Of a stretch of 64,000 bases of DNA, positions 46,276-58,254 are shown piece by piece (position 1 is the stretch's first letter; every line of letters starts with the position of its first letter). The stretch lies in the NCBI GenBank assembly GCA_029204225.1, contig CM055103.1:39863323-39927322 (forward strand). The letters are read 5' to 3'. The notes beneath the pieces were generated by a model. That model saw only the letters and a program-made list of their open reading frames with translations, was not told the DNA's origin and searched no databases. The translations under genes were made by a program, and so were the position numbers. This stretch comes from Diphasiastrum complanatum. Taxonomy: Eukaryota > Streptophyta > Lycopodiopsida > Lycopodiales > Lycopodiaceae.

Positions 46276-46401
46276 TAAGTGATTAGCTTGCTGGAAAATC
46301 CGCAACAACCAAATTCCACTCTATGAGCAAAATAAAATTCTTTTAAAGAGCTCTCAAGCAACATTTACAGTCATCCTTGGTGATTCACAAAGGTCTCCAA
46401 G

Positions 46402-46404
<3 letters not shown>

Positions 46405-46463
<59 letters not shown>
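46405..46463. repeat. (CA)18(TA)n compound microsatellite in an LTR
   Basis: (AC)n 46405-46440 then (AT)n 46441-46463. The other LTR copy has only GTACATATCTATAGG at this point (about 44790). Confidence 0.9.
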
Positions 46464-46600
46464 GGTCGAGGGGTCCTTCACTTTTCTCTTTCTCTAAAGG
46501 TGATTTGACATCTAGTCAAAAAGAAATAACTCCAAAAGTGGACAAGAAACAAAAGCAGATGAGACCTGAAAATGAAGTTATATATGATGATGTGAAAATT

Positions 46601-47163
46601 GTCAATTAGTTTCGTCATACTGTTTGGCAATTTTAAGGCCAACTTGAAATCTCAACTTAGAGATAGTTTCATATTTGTCAATAAGGGCCTAAATAGTGTG
46701 TGTACTATTTTTGGCAAGTAGATAAGTGGATGAGGTCGAGTTTGGACTCATTCTAATTGGCTATTTTTGGTACATTACATCTAGACTAGAATTTTTAGGT
46801 CTTTTGGTTAAGTACCTAGTTGTTGTCATTTTAGGGCACACTTAGGAAAAGTGGCCAAATGACATTGTGGCTGCTATAAATAGTTGTACCTGCATGGAGA
46901 GCATATCATTGTATTCTCTTATTATGTGGAGAATTCATCTTTGTTGATTCTATGTCCATCTCTTGTGAATTCCTCATGATATCTTGAGTTTCTATGTGTA
47001 GAATGTTAATTTTCTTGTTGACTCTAGCTTTCACACGTGTGAAGTATTGTACTATACTGCTGTTGTATGGACATGGACAGTACTATAGTAAAGCCTACCA
47101 CCCAACCAAGTAGAAGCCTAAATTTAGTCCTTGAGGCTTTACCCCCAAGCCACGATATATGAA

Positions 47164-47246
<83 letters not shown>

Positions 47247-47990
47247 CCAGAGAATTCTCAATAATAGTCAACGAGTTTTCACATGTACATATAACTTACA
47301 AAAGCTTGTGCATGATGTCATGCAATCCCATATTGTCCACTCTCACCCAAGGTCCAACTAATAGTCTTTTTACATGCAATCTAGTCATCATATACCATGT
47401 GTTGCTCCACATGTCACTATAGGAGTGCATACTGGCATGATTGCATACAACCCCATATTGTCTAGTCTACTCAAGATCCAATTGATAGTCTCATTATATG
47501 CATCTACATGTCACTATAGGAGTAAATGGATCCTCACAAGGATACTAATTACATAATTGACCTTGAATATTGCAATTTCAAAGCATAACTAATAATCTCC
47601 ACATTGGAGGGCCAAAACCTTAGAAATGAAAATTTAAAGTTCTTTTTTTGACACTTTTGGTTGTATTCTAAAAATCAATATCTTCAATCTTACATGTCAA
47701 TGTGATTAAGAACACAAATTTTCCAGTTGTTTATCATTGATATTGATAACTTTTTTTTGGATCCAAAAGGAGTTGCAAAACGACAAACATCAACCATTTC
47801 TTTTATGGTTTCTCTCTCTCTCTCTAGGCACTAGATTGTTGCGCTATCACCTACTAAGCCCTATTTAGTACTTGTAATGATTGCATAATTCAAGTTAATC
47901 AACATGGTGTGCAGTTGCTTTGAATATGTAAGAGCTCTTCTTGTGTGAATGGTTGTGTTACAGACTATGGTGTGTAATCCGCAAATTCTT
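46601..47990 (+). other. Possible LTR of the downstream copia, with (GA)38
   Basis: Upstream of the PBS at 47995. Contains a TATA-like GCTATAAATAG (about 46873), TTTCACACGTGTGAA (47031-47045) and (GA)38 at 47167-47244. The start is undefined and no 3' copy was found, so LTR status is inferred from position. Confidence 0.35.
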
Positions 47991-47994
47991 AACT

Positions 47995-48007
47995 TGGTAT
48001 CAAAACC
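47995..48007 (+). other. Degenerate tRNA-iMet primer binding site
   Basis: TGGTATCAAAACC differs from TGGTATCAGAGCC at two positions. It stands about 950 bp before the copia gag start. Confidence 0.55.
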
Positions 48008-48956
48008 TCGTGAGTGGCTGCAATTGAGACTGGTTGCTAACAGAATCATCGTTGGTGTGACTTTTTTGGCACTCGAGGTGGTACACAAATTCTAGGAAGG
48101 CATAAACTCTACATAGAGAAGAATTCATGGCAATTCTAACCAACCTACTGGAGAACCGGAATTGTGTGTTGGAAATCGAAGATTTTTGAAGTGTTTTGAC
48201 TTAGTTTGCAATGATTTGTGCATAAATTTGCAAGCTATTTGAAGCATCGCTTCATAGGCTGTAGGGCGACCTCAGTGGAGGAGAGAGCTAGAAGAAAAAG
48301 TCCTCAGAAAGCCTGAGAAATGGCTAGGGAGGTTGGATGTTTTGACAACCAAAGTTTTAGTATGTAAAAATCATGGATCTATCCCTATAGAACCACATTT
48401 TCAGAGCTGTAAAAGCATAGTTATAGACATCCTGGCAACATGAGGCAGGAGCCAGGAGGCCGTGGATGGCTGCGTGCCAATGAAGGAGCTGGAGCATATT
48501 CGATTGGCAGCCTCCATAGCTATATAGTTTGGCATGCAAAGAGGCTCATTGTCGTCCGATCATAGAGTTTATGGATCAAGTGTAGAGATCACATAAATCG
48601 AAAACAAGTCTGGGCCATTGATTCTTCAACTACCCTGAAGTGCAGGATGTACTTCAACTTCATTAAAAAATTTACTTTTAAATGGGCCTTGAGTCCCGAA
48701 ATTTTTGAATTTTGAAAGTTCTTCAAGGTGAAGATTCGGTTCAGTCATTTTTTCTCTTTTAGAGAGCACCTAGTTGGGAGTGTACGACAAAAACCATTTC
48801 ACAAACAAAAACGGTCTTGGCTTCCAATTTGCCAACTAAGCAGCAGGTGGCCTAGTAAGTAAAAAAATTGCAAATCATTACTGTTGAGTTCTGACATCGC
48901 CATTGGACTTGGGATACCCTTTTTAAACTACTTGAGTCTTTTTAGGCAATTTGGAG

Positions 48957-49757
48957 ATGGCTAACATCAATGAGTCAATTTTGGACGAAGCAAGTTAGTT
49001 GAATGGTGTATCCAACTATAGCATTTGGAAATTCAAAATGAAGAGCATTTTGATTTGGAACATCGTTTCAGGTGTCAAATTGAGGCCTAACACCATTCCA
49101 ATTGACATGAGAGCTTATGACAAGAAGGCACAAAGAGCCCTATCTTTGATCAACCTATCGGTGAAGGACCACGTGATCACCCACATTAGTGATGTGTTTC
49201 GACCAGAGGTGCTTGGAAAGCTTTAAGAGCTCAATCCATCTCGTTCCATGTTTTTGAAGACAAGGCTAAACATGATAAGGATGAAAGATAATGAATGTGC
49301 GGGGTCCTTCTTCACCCAGATCAAGGAGTTGAGAGACCAATTAATTGTCATTGGTGAATCCATAAGGGATGTTGAATTGGTCCATACGGCCATGAGTGGT
49401 GTATCAAAAATCTTGCAAATGTTTGTGAACAACATTGCATCAAGAGAGAGATTGTCGACTTTCGAAGATCTATGTGGAATTATGTTGCAAGAAGAGCAAA
49501 CATGTGAAGTGGTCAAATCGAGGCATGCCACCCAAGATGATTACGCATTGGTGGCTAAAGTCAAGGAAAAAGATTGGAAACACATTCCAAAGAAGGAAAA
49601 GAGTGATGAGGATGAGGGAGAGTCATTATTAAAGTCAAAAAAGAAAAAGAACAAACATTCTTATTGCCACAAAGCATGTCGTTGGGATGCTGAAGAGGAT
49701 GAGACCAACGTGTTCCCATCGACATTTACATCTCAAATTGATGATGACGCTATGTAG
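48957..49757 (+). pseudogene. Ty1/copia gag
   Basis: A single frame from ATG 48957 (MANINESILDEAS) carries SNYSIWKFKMKSIL, RALSLINLSVKDHV, RLNMIRMKDNECAGSFFTQI and ELRDQLIVIGESIRD, the UBN2-type copia gag. In-frame stops occur at 48996, 49224 and 49755, with no frameshift in between. The expected CCHC knuckle is ruined (SYCHKAC...). Confidence 0.9.
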
Positions 49758-50990
49758 TTCATTGATTCAGGTGCTACTAGGCACATGACTAGGAAACGTG
49801 ATTGGTTTGAGAACTTCTCGCCAATCCATGATGGGGAGAAAGTCACGCAAGCCAATGGGCAAGAGTGCCAAGTTCAAGGAGTCAACAATGTGCCAGTGCA
49901 AATTTCAGGTGGTAAGATAAAGAACATTTCTAATGTACTTTAAGTGCCTAGACTCACTAAGAGTTGGCTTTTGTTGGGACCATGGCAAATCAATGGTTGA
50001 AAATTGAGTTTGTCAAGGATGGCTGCTTGATGAAGGATATGGATCGTGATCATAAGTTGGTGGCAACAAGATATTATGACAACAATTGTGGTCTCTACGA
50101 TGTGGCCAAACTTGGTGAGTATGGTTTAGCCTCATTGATTGCATCTCAATCGTTGTGGCATCGTAGGATGAGCCATCTAAACTATGAGAGCTTGCGTTTA
50201 ATGGCTAAATTGAAGATGGTGAGTGGTTTACCCACAATATAGGATGAGCAACACTCTATTTGTGAAAGTTGCATGATGGAAAAACACCATAGAGAGAAGT
50301 TCAAAAATAGGGGAGCCGCTAGAGCGAAGAAGACACTTGAAGTTATACACAGTGGCCTAATGAAAATTATGTAATTGGAAGGAGCTTTTCATGACATTTA
50401 TATATGATTACTACAGGAGGACATGGATCTACTTCTTGAAGAACAAATCGGATGAATTGCCATGCTTCAAGGAATTCTAAGGTTTGGTTGAGAACCAGTT
50501 AGATGCATGTATTGAAGTGCTAACATGAAATAGAGGGGATGAATATAGATCAGATGATTTTGAAATTTTTTGCAAGGAGCATGGAATCAAGAGACAATTT
50601 ACTCAAACTCACACGCCACATAGCAATGGGATATCCGAGAGGGAAAACCATACTAGAAAGTGCATGTTTAATGATGAAGCAAATGGGATTAGCAAACTTC
50701 TATTGGTCAAAGGCATGCGATGCAACAACCTTCTTACAAAATAGAGGTGTCACTTCTACGATTCCTAATGTGACTCCCGAAGAGGCACTCACAAGAATGA
50801 AGTCGAAGATTGACAAGTCTTTTGGGGTGTAAGGCTTATGTGCATGTGTCAAAAGGAGAGCGAAACAAACTTGATGCAAAATCCATTCATTAAGTGTGTC
50901 TTTTTGGGTTACGATGAGAAGACAAAGGCGTATAGGTGTTTTGATCCAATGATGCGTACAATACTAAGGATCACAAATGAACCTACATAA
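49758..50990 (+). pseudogene. Copia protease, pre-integrase and integrase
   Basis: Protease FIDSGATRHMT (about 49758) keeps the DSGA active site. The GAG-pre-integrase zinc segment is LWHRRMSHLNYESL...CESCMMEKHH (50154-50290). The integrase core is scattered over frames: FIYDYYRRTWIYFLK (about 50396), GDEYRSDDFEIFCKEHGI (about 50536), TPHSNGISEREN (about 50610), then KCVFLGYDEKTKAYRCFDP (about 50895). Frameshifts at about 49950 and 50390, and many stops. Confidence 0.88.
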
Positions 50991-51590
50991 GGCTCCAATA
51001 GTGATTGATTAATTGATACACCTGCAAAACTAGTCACAAAATCTTGATCTAGAAAAGCAATATTGGATCCCACAATCAAAAAAATTAAAAAAACATTCAT
51101 CAAACATAAAATTCCGACCACACACGTGTGGCCTCCAGTACAACCTATTATCAGAGATTAAGTGTAATCAAGTTTAGATAGCAAAGCATTCACAAAAACA
51201 CAAATGTGTAGGAAACTCGAGATTGCCAATATACTCTAAAAAAACTATCTCCTCACTTTGAAATGATAGATTGTATGTACAATAGGGCTCTTCTCCTTTC
51301 AAGTTAGGTGAAAATCTAACATGTAATAAGGAGATTGATTGACTTTTCTTGCCCCAATATGTCAATCCTACCGAACCCTAGAGTTTTTCCAATGTGATGG
51401 TTAGGTTAATCAACCACCTCCATGATTTAAATTTGGTCTTACAATTTAGGATTCATGACCAAACAAACCTAACTAACCTTATGAATGAGATCTAATCTAT
51501 CTAGGGTAGCCTTGACATGTGGCAACATGGATTCACATGTGTGCGACCCACCTATGTACAAATTTACATGGTTTGATCAAGCTAGATATC
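50991..51590. mobile_element. Insertion of about 600 bp splitting the copia pol
   Basis: The copia frame stops after RTILRITNEPT and resumes at about 51590 with KHEDQVDEDDHDHDQ. The intervening DNA is non-coding and contains CCACACACGTGTGG (51118-51131) and CACATGTG (51535-51542), like the LTR-like region at 34 kb. A solo LTR is possible. I could not define its ends. Confidence 0.45.
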
Positions 51591-52060
51591 AAGCATGAAG
51601 ATCAAGTCGATGAGGATGATCATGATCATGATCAAACTCCACCCATTCACGAGCCAAGGGTAAGGTATTTTCCGATTGGTGCTAGAAAGAAAAAAATCTA
51701 TGGGAAGGCAAAAGATGTATCAAGACACTCCTTGGAATACCTATTCGCCAAAAAGTGTCACTTGAGTTTAAGGTACCAAAGTGGTACGAAATAATCATGA
51801 AAGATGCGAAGATGAAACTACCAGAATTAAGCTTGCAAGGAGAAGGGAAAAGATCAACAAAAGAGATGAAAGCTCCTTATCATTATCATGTGAATTACGC
51901 CCTTATGAGTGACATCTTGAAGTGTCAAGAGCCAACATCCTTTGAAGAGGCGAAGAACCTTAAGGAATGGCAAGGTCTATGGAAAATGAGATGGACTTGA
52001 TCCAAATGTATGGTACGTGAGATTTAGTTGATCTTCCACTTGGCAAAAAACCCACTGACA
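51591..52060 (+). pseudogene. Copia linker and RT N-terminus, truncated
   Basis: Acidic linker, then HYHVNYALMSDILKCQEPTS and FEEAKNLKEWQ, then LVDLPLGKKP after a frameshift. This is the start of copia RT. It ends at about 52060, where an oppositely oriented LTR begins; palm motifs are missing. Confidence 0.8.
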
Positions 52061-52064
52061 ACAA

Positions 52065-53055
52065 TGATGGATTCTGAGGCCTGCTTTGCACGACGCCAGC
52101 GGAGAGTAATTGATGTCAGAAAATCGTGAGTTATCAGGAAGTATCGATTGATATCGGATCAGAGGAGCTCTAGAACAACAGATGCTCCGATATCAGATCG
52201 ATAATGGTAGGTTAGCAGTGGAAGAAGAACAACGGACGGTTGTAGATCGAAAGTGCAGCAGTTACCAGCAATAATCAAGATGAATGCTCAATAGAACAAT
52301 TCACCAATGTGGACAAAAATGTACTCTTGATAAAAATCAAAAAATGAGTACATGGGCATGAAGCTGAGCGCAATTCAGTGAGGCGCAGATATTTTAGAGC
52401 TTCAGTCTCTGTCTATTATCAACTATCTTCTTTATAGATAACTAACTGAAAGATATTATTTACAAGTCTTTCAGGTCAGTGCTTTCTACCGCCCTTTTAA
52501 ATAGTAAAGACTATGTACAAGTAAGTGAACTACCATAACGTCTTTTGACAAAACTTGGATCGACTTTTTCTTGATGAGAAAGTCAATGAAGTCGGGCAAG
52601 TCGACAAAGTCAAGTTGTCGATGGAGTTAGTGTTGAAGTCGGGTATTTCGATGTTGGGCACTTCGGTGTTGAGTACTTCGATGTCGGGCACTACTTCCAT
52701 GTCGGACACTTCGATGTCGAGTTTATACATGAGAGTAGTTGAAGTCGATGACTTCGATGATTTTGAATGGAGTAAGTTGGTGAAGTCAATGTTAATGGAG
52801 TAAATTGAGTATATACATGAGAGAAGTCGAAGACTTTGATGTCAATGAGTTGATGAAGTTAAAGTCGATGTTGATGAAGTCGAAGACTTCGATGTCGATG
52901 GAGCTGAATGAAGTAAATTGGTTATATACATGGAGAAGTCGAAGTTGATGAAATCGATGACTTCGAGACTTCGAAGTCGATGTAGTTGGACTTCGACAGA
53001 TTTTTCAAGATGCTTATTACTTGATGCATTTGGGTTTGAGCATTGAAATCTAACA
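52065..53055 (-). repeat. Copia 3' LTR with GTCGA-repeat U3
   Basis: On the minus strand, TATGGGGGAG (PPT) is followed by TGTTAGATTTCAATGC at 53055, the LTR start. The first about 500 bp are packed with ACTTCGA/CATCGAAGT/GTCGACTTC units. TATA-like TATTTAAAAGG is near 52492. The end near 52065 (...GAATCCA) is approximate. No second copy is in the window. Confidence 0.7.
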
Positions 53056-53064
53056 CTCCCCCAT

Positions 53065-53400
53065 AGCGGATCCTGAAAAACTTCGATCTTCAGATTTAAC
53101 ATATCGTTAAACATGAGATGGTGCTCCTTTGATAGAGCTTTCGTGAAGTAATCTGCTGCCATAAGATCTGTCTTGCAGTTAAACAATGACACTTCCTTGC
53201 TTTACACTTTTTCTCTAAGGTAGGTATCAACAATGACACTTCCTTGCTTTACACTTTTTTTCTAAGGTAGTGATACCTAGTTTTGATATGTTTGCTTCGA
53301 GAATGAAATCTCGAATTTAGAGATAGTGCAATTGTGCTTTGATTGTCAATATAGATTCTCGTTGGATGTGGCTGAGCAAGGTCGATATCTTCGAGAAGGA
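53065..53400 (-). pseudogene. Copia RNase H
   Basis: The minus strand reads RIYIDNQSTIALSLNSRFHS, RSKHIKTRYHYLRKK, then NCKTDLMAADYFTKALSKEH. A tandem duplication of about 45 bp (ACACTTCCTTGCTTTACAC at about 53189 and 53237) breaks the frame. It ends directly at PPT and LTR. Confidence 0.88.
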
Positions 53401-56400
53401 AGAAATTGAACAATGTACCACCATATAAACAATAGATAATTAAAACTAGGCTATGTTAAATATTCCTTCTGTGAATTGAAAAGTTTAATTGTTTCAACTT
53501 TTTAGAATTCAAAAGCGTGTGTGTTTGAAAACACACACTTTCACACACTTGTGGGTTTACAAGGTCAAGTGCTTTTCAACTTTTACAATGCAAACATGTG
53601 AAGCAAAATAGTGTATGTGTTTGAAAACACAAATATTTAAAAAGTAGAGTGCTCTTTATTTTAGATTCATATTTTATGTGAAAAAAGGTAAAGGAGACAT
53701 GAATGATGATATGATTATTAGATGTGAAATTCACGGCTAATAAATGCATTCACTTTTTTAACCCGTTTAATGGCTTCAATGCTTAGCCTTATCAACTATG
53801 ACTCAAAAGATTGTATTTCAAAAAGCTTTTAGTATTTTGAAACATAGTACTGGATACCTATTCAGTCATAGCAAAACACCTAAGAATCAAACATTCACAT
53901 CCAATTTTGGTGGCTTCAATGCCTAGTTTTAATAAGAGATTTGTTCATTGATCATGAAGATTATATCTTTAACAAATCAAAATTTCAAAAGAAAAATATG
54001 TTGGAAAAAAGGATTTGGGCCTAATTTTCATTATAATCTAAACCAAATTGATTCAAACCAAAAATATATGGAATCTGTTGTGCTACTAATGTCAACACCA
54101 AGGTGGTCATGCCCTATAGCTTGAAAATTAAAAAACTTTAATACGTTTCCATACTACTTGGGAGTCCCCTATTCCGCCTGAGAACTTGACACTCCATTTT
54201 TTGGTGGTCTTATCTATATTGAACTTGCATAACTGGGAACTAAATATGAACATTCACCTTGATTAAACTTGCATAACTGGGAACTAAATATGAACATTCA
54301 CCTTGATTAAGTTTTAGCCATCATGCTAAACAAGTCAAGATCCACATACAACAACTCCATATACATATTCACATTAGCTATATGCTTTTTGGTATTGTTA
54401 AACACTTGAGATCACATAAGAGAATCGAACCTAGGTACATTAGGTATATGCAACTTGGTTTCCAAGGGGGGCTTGAACTTGGGACCAAATAAACCTTGGA
54501 TGCCAAGCTAACCACCTAACTTCTAAGCGAACCTCGTTAAATGGGCACATTAGGTGTAAAGGAGATTAGGAGGGATAAGTTTTTCAACATGTTTTTGATC
54601 CCACATTATACAAGCCTACAAGGCTCAAATGAAAGAGATAAAACACCATAATCAAACCCTATGAGTGTCAAATGTCTTAAGATCAATGATAAAATTCCTT
54701 CTAAATCTGAAGCTGGGATGTAAAATGCCTATTCCATAACACACAGAATTGAGGTTTAAAATGGGATTTCCTTCATAGCTGAGCTAATCAATAACCTTTT
54801 AGTCTTAAAGATGCTGCACAACTGTCACTAAGCACATGCGACTCTCAGTTGACAAAGTGAGTAAAAATTGCAGCAAGATTCAAGATAACGATGGAGTCAG
54901 AACAAGAAAATTAAAGGAGCAAAAGATTTGCTTGTAAGTATGTCAGAATACCGGGCAATACGTGAGCACTCAGGGCCTTCGTGTCGCGCGCCTGTATCAG
55001 GATTCAGGAATAGGTCATTTTCATCTCAGAGAACAGTACACTAATGAGGTGTCATTGTAGGTCAGATGGTTAAAAGGAAGCTTTCCTCGCAGCCTGCCTG
55101 ATTCCAGCTACCTTATAGGTCAGATTCACAACTTTACTGATTACTCCCAAAGAAATCCAGAAAAGGACCAAGCTCGGCATCTTCATCTTCTCTGCACACA
55201 CAGGTTATAAGATTGAAGTCCCTGGCGCCGCTGCATCACGACTCACTCACGAGTACATAGAGCAGTAAAATTGAAGGAAGATGCGAGATCTGCCTGACAG
55301 CAGTTACGATGAATACGGTCATCCGTAGCGAGTAGTTACTCCCACCTTGCCTTAAGTAAAAGCACATTTTGGAAGCTTTTTGCATCAATTGAATTATGGA
55401 TTCTCGAAAGTGGGCAAGACGACGAGAGAGGTTTGCACTGTGCACGATCCATGGAGCCAAAAACACGAAGAAAAACAAGAGGTGACGCCAAAAAGCAAAG
55501 GAGAGGGAGAGGGTGCACGATCCATGGAGCCAAAAACATGAAGAAAAACAAGAGGTGGTGCTGAAAAAGCTACAAAGAGTACTTGGAAAAGGATTTTAGA
55601 GAGACATTTCCCCCATGTTAAGCTTCTAGAGGTTTTATGTCTCATCTACCTTTCTCACTAGAATTACCGATCTTCCCACCAACTTAATTATTGACGTCTT
55701 TCATTTTTTCAATGGTAAATATCTGCAATAGCCTAGGTAGGTCAACATGGCATAATGCAGCGTATGGGTAAAGTTGTTGATTGTGACTGATGGAAAGCTT
55801 AAATCTCAAATGTTGTGTAGTGACATCTTAGGAGCTTGCTTTTCACTTGGCATTGCCCACATGGTGTTGTCAGGTTGTATATGTTGTGTATAACCACTAC
55901 TAGTTGCATAACTCTATATAAAATAAATAAATTGGTAAGAAAATGAATAAAAGATACAAAAAAAAAAAGTCGTTGGTTTTGTAAGCTAACAAATGGGCTA
56001 TTTAATTTTTCATTTTAGGGGGTTTTATGAAACATAATTTCTCAACTTTATGTTTGGCTTTGAATTTACGGATTGAAAAGCTCATGTTTTGTATGCGGCT
56101 TTATGGGCATAAACATTGTGGACAATTATGCATAAAGCATGCCAACTGTCATTGTTGCATCTACTCTTAAGAGACAAATATCATTGAACCACAAAACACT
56201 TAAAATAAAATTATAGGTCGTATTTGTGATGGGTAAAAGCCTATGGTCAAGCTTTATGTTTTTTGGGGCCTTAACCCTCATGCCCTTACCCTCAAGTATG
56301 GCCCTTGGGGCTCCACCATAATGAGCTTTTGAAGGACTTCAAATTTCATAAGGTCATGTCTCTTTCAATACTCATAATGTACCTTGAAAATTTAACAAAG

Positions 56401-57065
56401 TTTGTTCTACCACAAATTGAGCAGCAGCATACAATTTGCACACCAGACCTCAAGAGTCTCGGTACACCTCACGCACCCTAGGCTTGTAAGTTATTTGGTA
56501 TTATGCAAAATAACACTTGTAGCTTTATTGAGAATATTGTTAATAATTTGGTGAAAAGAGCTTCAAAACTACTAGAAAGTTGGTGTTGGAAAGAGGTGAT
56601 AATGCAATAACGACAAGTCGAAGCTTGTGAACAGCTTATTGAGCGTCGTGGAATGAGACTGCTTTCCTAATGCATGACTACGCCTCCCAATATTGAACAA
56701 AACATAATGACGAGTCACGTTCAATCTTTTAGCAACTAACTTTGAAATCATCAGAGTTAAAGTGATTACGTAGCCAAACAATGAAGAATTGAATTATTAG
56801 ACAAAAGCAATATGAGATCACAGAGATTTTGACATAATACTGAACGCAATAAAGGATAGATTGATTCAGCAAAATGATGAGCACAAGACAATTGCAGAAA
56901 GAAACTGCGTATTCTAAGCTATATCTGAAAACTCTATCTGATCTGCACTTCCATTGATAAGCAGTAAGCGCTTATAGCAAAACTCTAAAAGAACTCTAAA
57001 GAACTGAGTTTGAATGCTCAAGAGTGTTCAAATTTTCTTGGAAATTTACTTGTAGAATCCACCTG
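53401..57065. other. Unassigned DNA between two halves of a copia element
   Basis: Mostly stop-rich. It contains GTGTGTGTTTGAAAACACACAC hairpin-forming sequence near 53517, a SINE-like copy (54446-54546) and a 46-bp direct repeat at 55438-55483/55513-55558 (GTGCACGATCCATGGAGCC). No gene is supported. Confidence 0.4.
54446..54546 (-). mobile_element. tRNA-related SINE, copy 2
   Basis: A 101-bp segment flanked by ACATTAGGT (54437-54445 and 54547-54555). It shares with copy 1 GTTAGCTTGGCATCCAA, TTTGGTCCCAAGTTCAA and CTTGGAAACCAA, over most of its length. Box A is degenerate, box B-like sequence is kept. Confidence 0.75.
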
Positions 57066-58254
57066 TGAGTGATTTTCGTATCAACTACATTTCTATTGGC
57101 AGGTAATTCGGGTTTGTGATAAGAGATTAATACTCTTTATCCATAGCTTCTTTCCAGAGATCGGAATTGGGCTGACTGAGTGCCTCTTCGACAGTCGTTG
57201 GCTCTTGAACAAGGTAAGTTGCAGACTCGTCGATATACCTATTAGGTGGTCCGTTGACTCTTGTCAATCTTCTGGGTGATGATTGAAGTTGATCTTCATC
57301 ATGTTGTAGTTGTTGAACTGCAACATCATCATCTTCAGCATCGATGTTGATAACTTGTTCGTCGGGAGTAGACAAGCTTGGACCTTCAATAGGAATAGTC
57401 GAATTTGGAATTTGAAAGTTTGATGTTCCGGAAGAGTCCGAAAATTCGACTATTGCCAATTCGACTAAGGTTCTATTTCTTCTCTCAGCAAGACCATTCG
57501 ACTGAGGCAAATAGGAGGTAATGTATTGTTGCTCAATGTCGTTGCTAAGACAATACTTCTTGAATTCGGTAGAGATATATTCTTCCTCATTGTCAGACCT
57601 CGGTGCTTTAAATATTTTACTAGTTTGATTATTTGCATACTCTTTGAATTGTTGAAACTTGTTGAAAGCCTTCGATTTCTGCTTGATGAAACAAACAGCT
57701 GTTCTTCTCAAATATTCGTCAATGAAGGTAATAAAATACTTTGCATCTAACAACAATGGAGTTTGCATTGGACCACATATATCTGAATGAACAACATCTA
57801 ACAAACCTTTTGTTGCATGCCTATGACTCGATTTAAAGAGAATCATAGTGTGCTTTCCAAGGATGCAGCTATGACAAACAAGGAGGTCGACTTTGTCGGA
57901 TGGATAGTCGAGATCAAGTGCAAGGGATCGTTTAGACATGTATGGAACAGATGTATGATTCAAGTGTCCTAATCGATGATGTCATAGTAATGCTTTATTG
58001 ACAAGAATAGAGATTTTCAAGGCTTGACTAGTATCACAATAACATTGCACCAATCTATATAAGTTTCCATGCCTCTTGTCGAGTGCAAGAATCTTACTTG
58101 TCCTATCGATAATTTGGCATTGATCAAACTTGAACTCTACCTTATGACATAAATCAGTGATTCTACTTATTGATAGCAGATTTGTGAAAAGTTCATGAAC
58201 ATACAAAACATTTAATGGTAGTTTGAATTGATCATGCTGTGATTTCAATCTCAC
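57066..58254 (-). pseudogene. Copia pre-integrase, integrase and RT start
   Basis: Minus strand: LPLNVLYVHELFTNLLSISR, then CHSCILGKHT, DVVHSDICGPMQTP, KYFITFIDEYLRR, DNEEEY and YLPQSNGLAERRNRTLVE. After NRTLVELA the integrase is deleted in frame straight into a linker (TPDEQVINIDAEDDD) and RT start (EPTTVEEALSQPNSDLW), continuing to PANRNVVDTK at about 57070. One 278-codon frame (57963-57127) survives despite the deletion. Confidence 0.88.

Larger units (their letters stand above)
44640..46600 (-). mobile_element. Internally deleted Ty1/copia element
   Basis: Direct repeats of about 300 bp (about 44650-44935 and 46275-46600) share CAACAACCAA, GAGCTCTCAAGCAACAT, GATTCACAAAGGT and TTTTCTCTTTCTCT, and flank antisense copia RT and RNase H. 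On the minus strand the order is repeat, RT, RNase H end, repeat, so they are probably LTRs. Everything from the PBS to mid-RT is gone. A SINE-like insertion sits in the RT. Confidence 0.75.

Noticed and set aside
44640-46600. Endogenous viral (pararetrovirus) sequence
   Set aside because: All RT and RNase H motifs in the window fit copia or gypsy order; no movement-protein or viral coat motif seen.
55236-55645. Antisense frames repeating FLHVFGSMDRA
   Set aside because: Produced by a 46-bp direct repeat; no start context, domain or splice signals.
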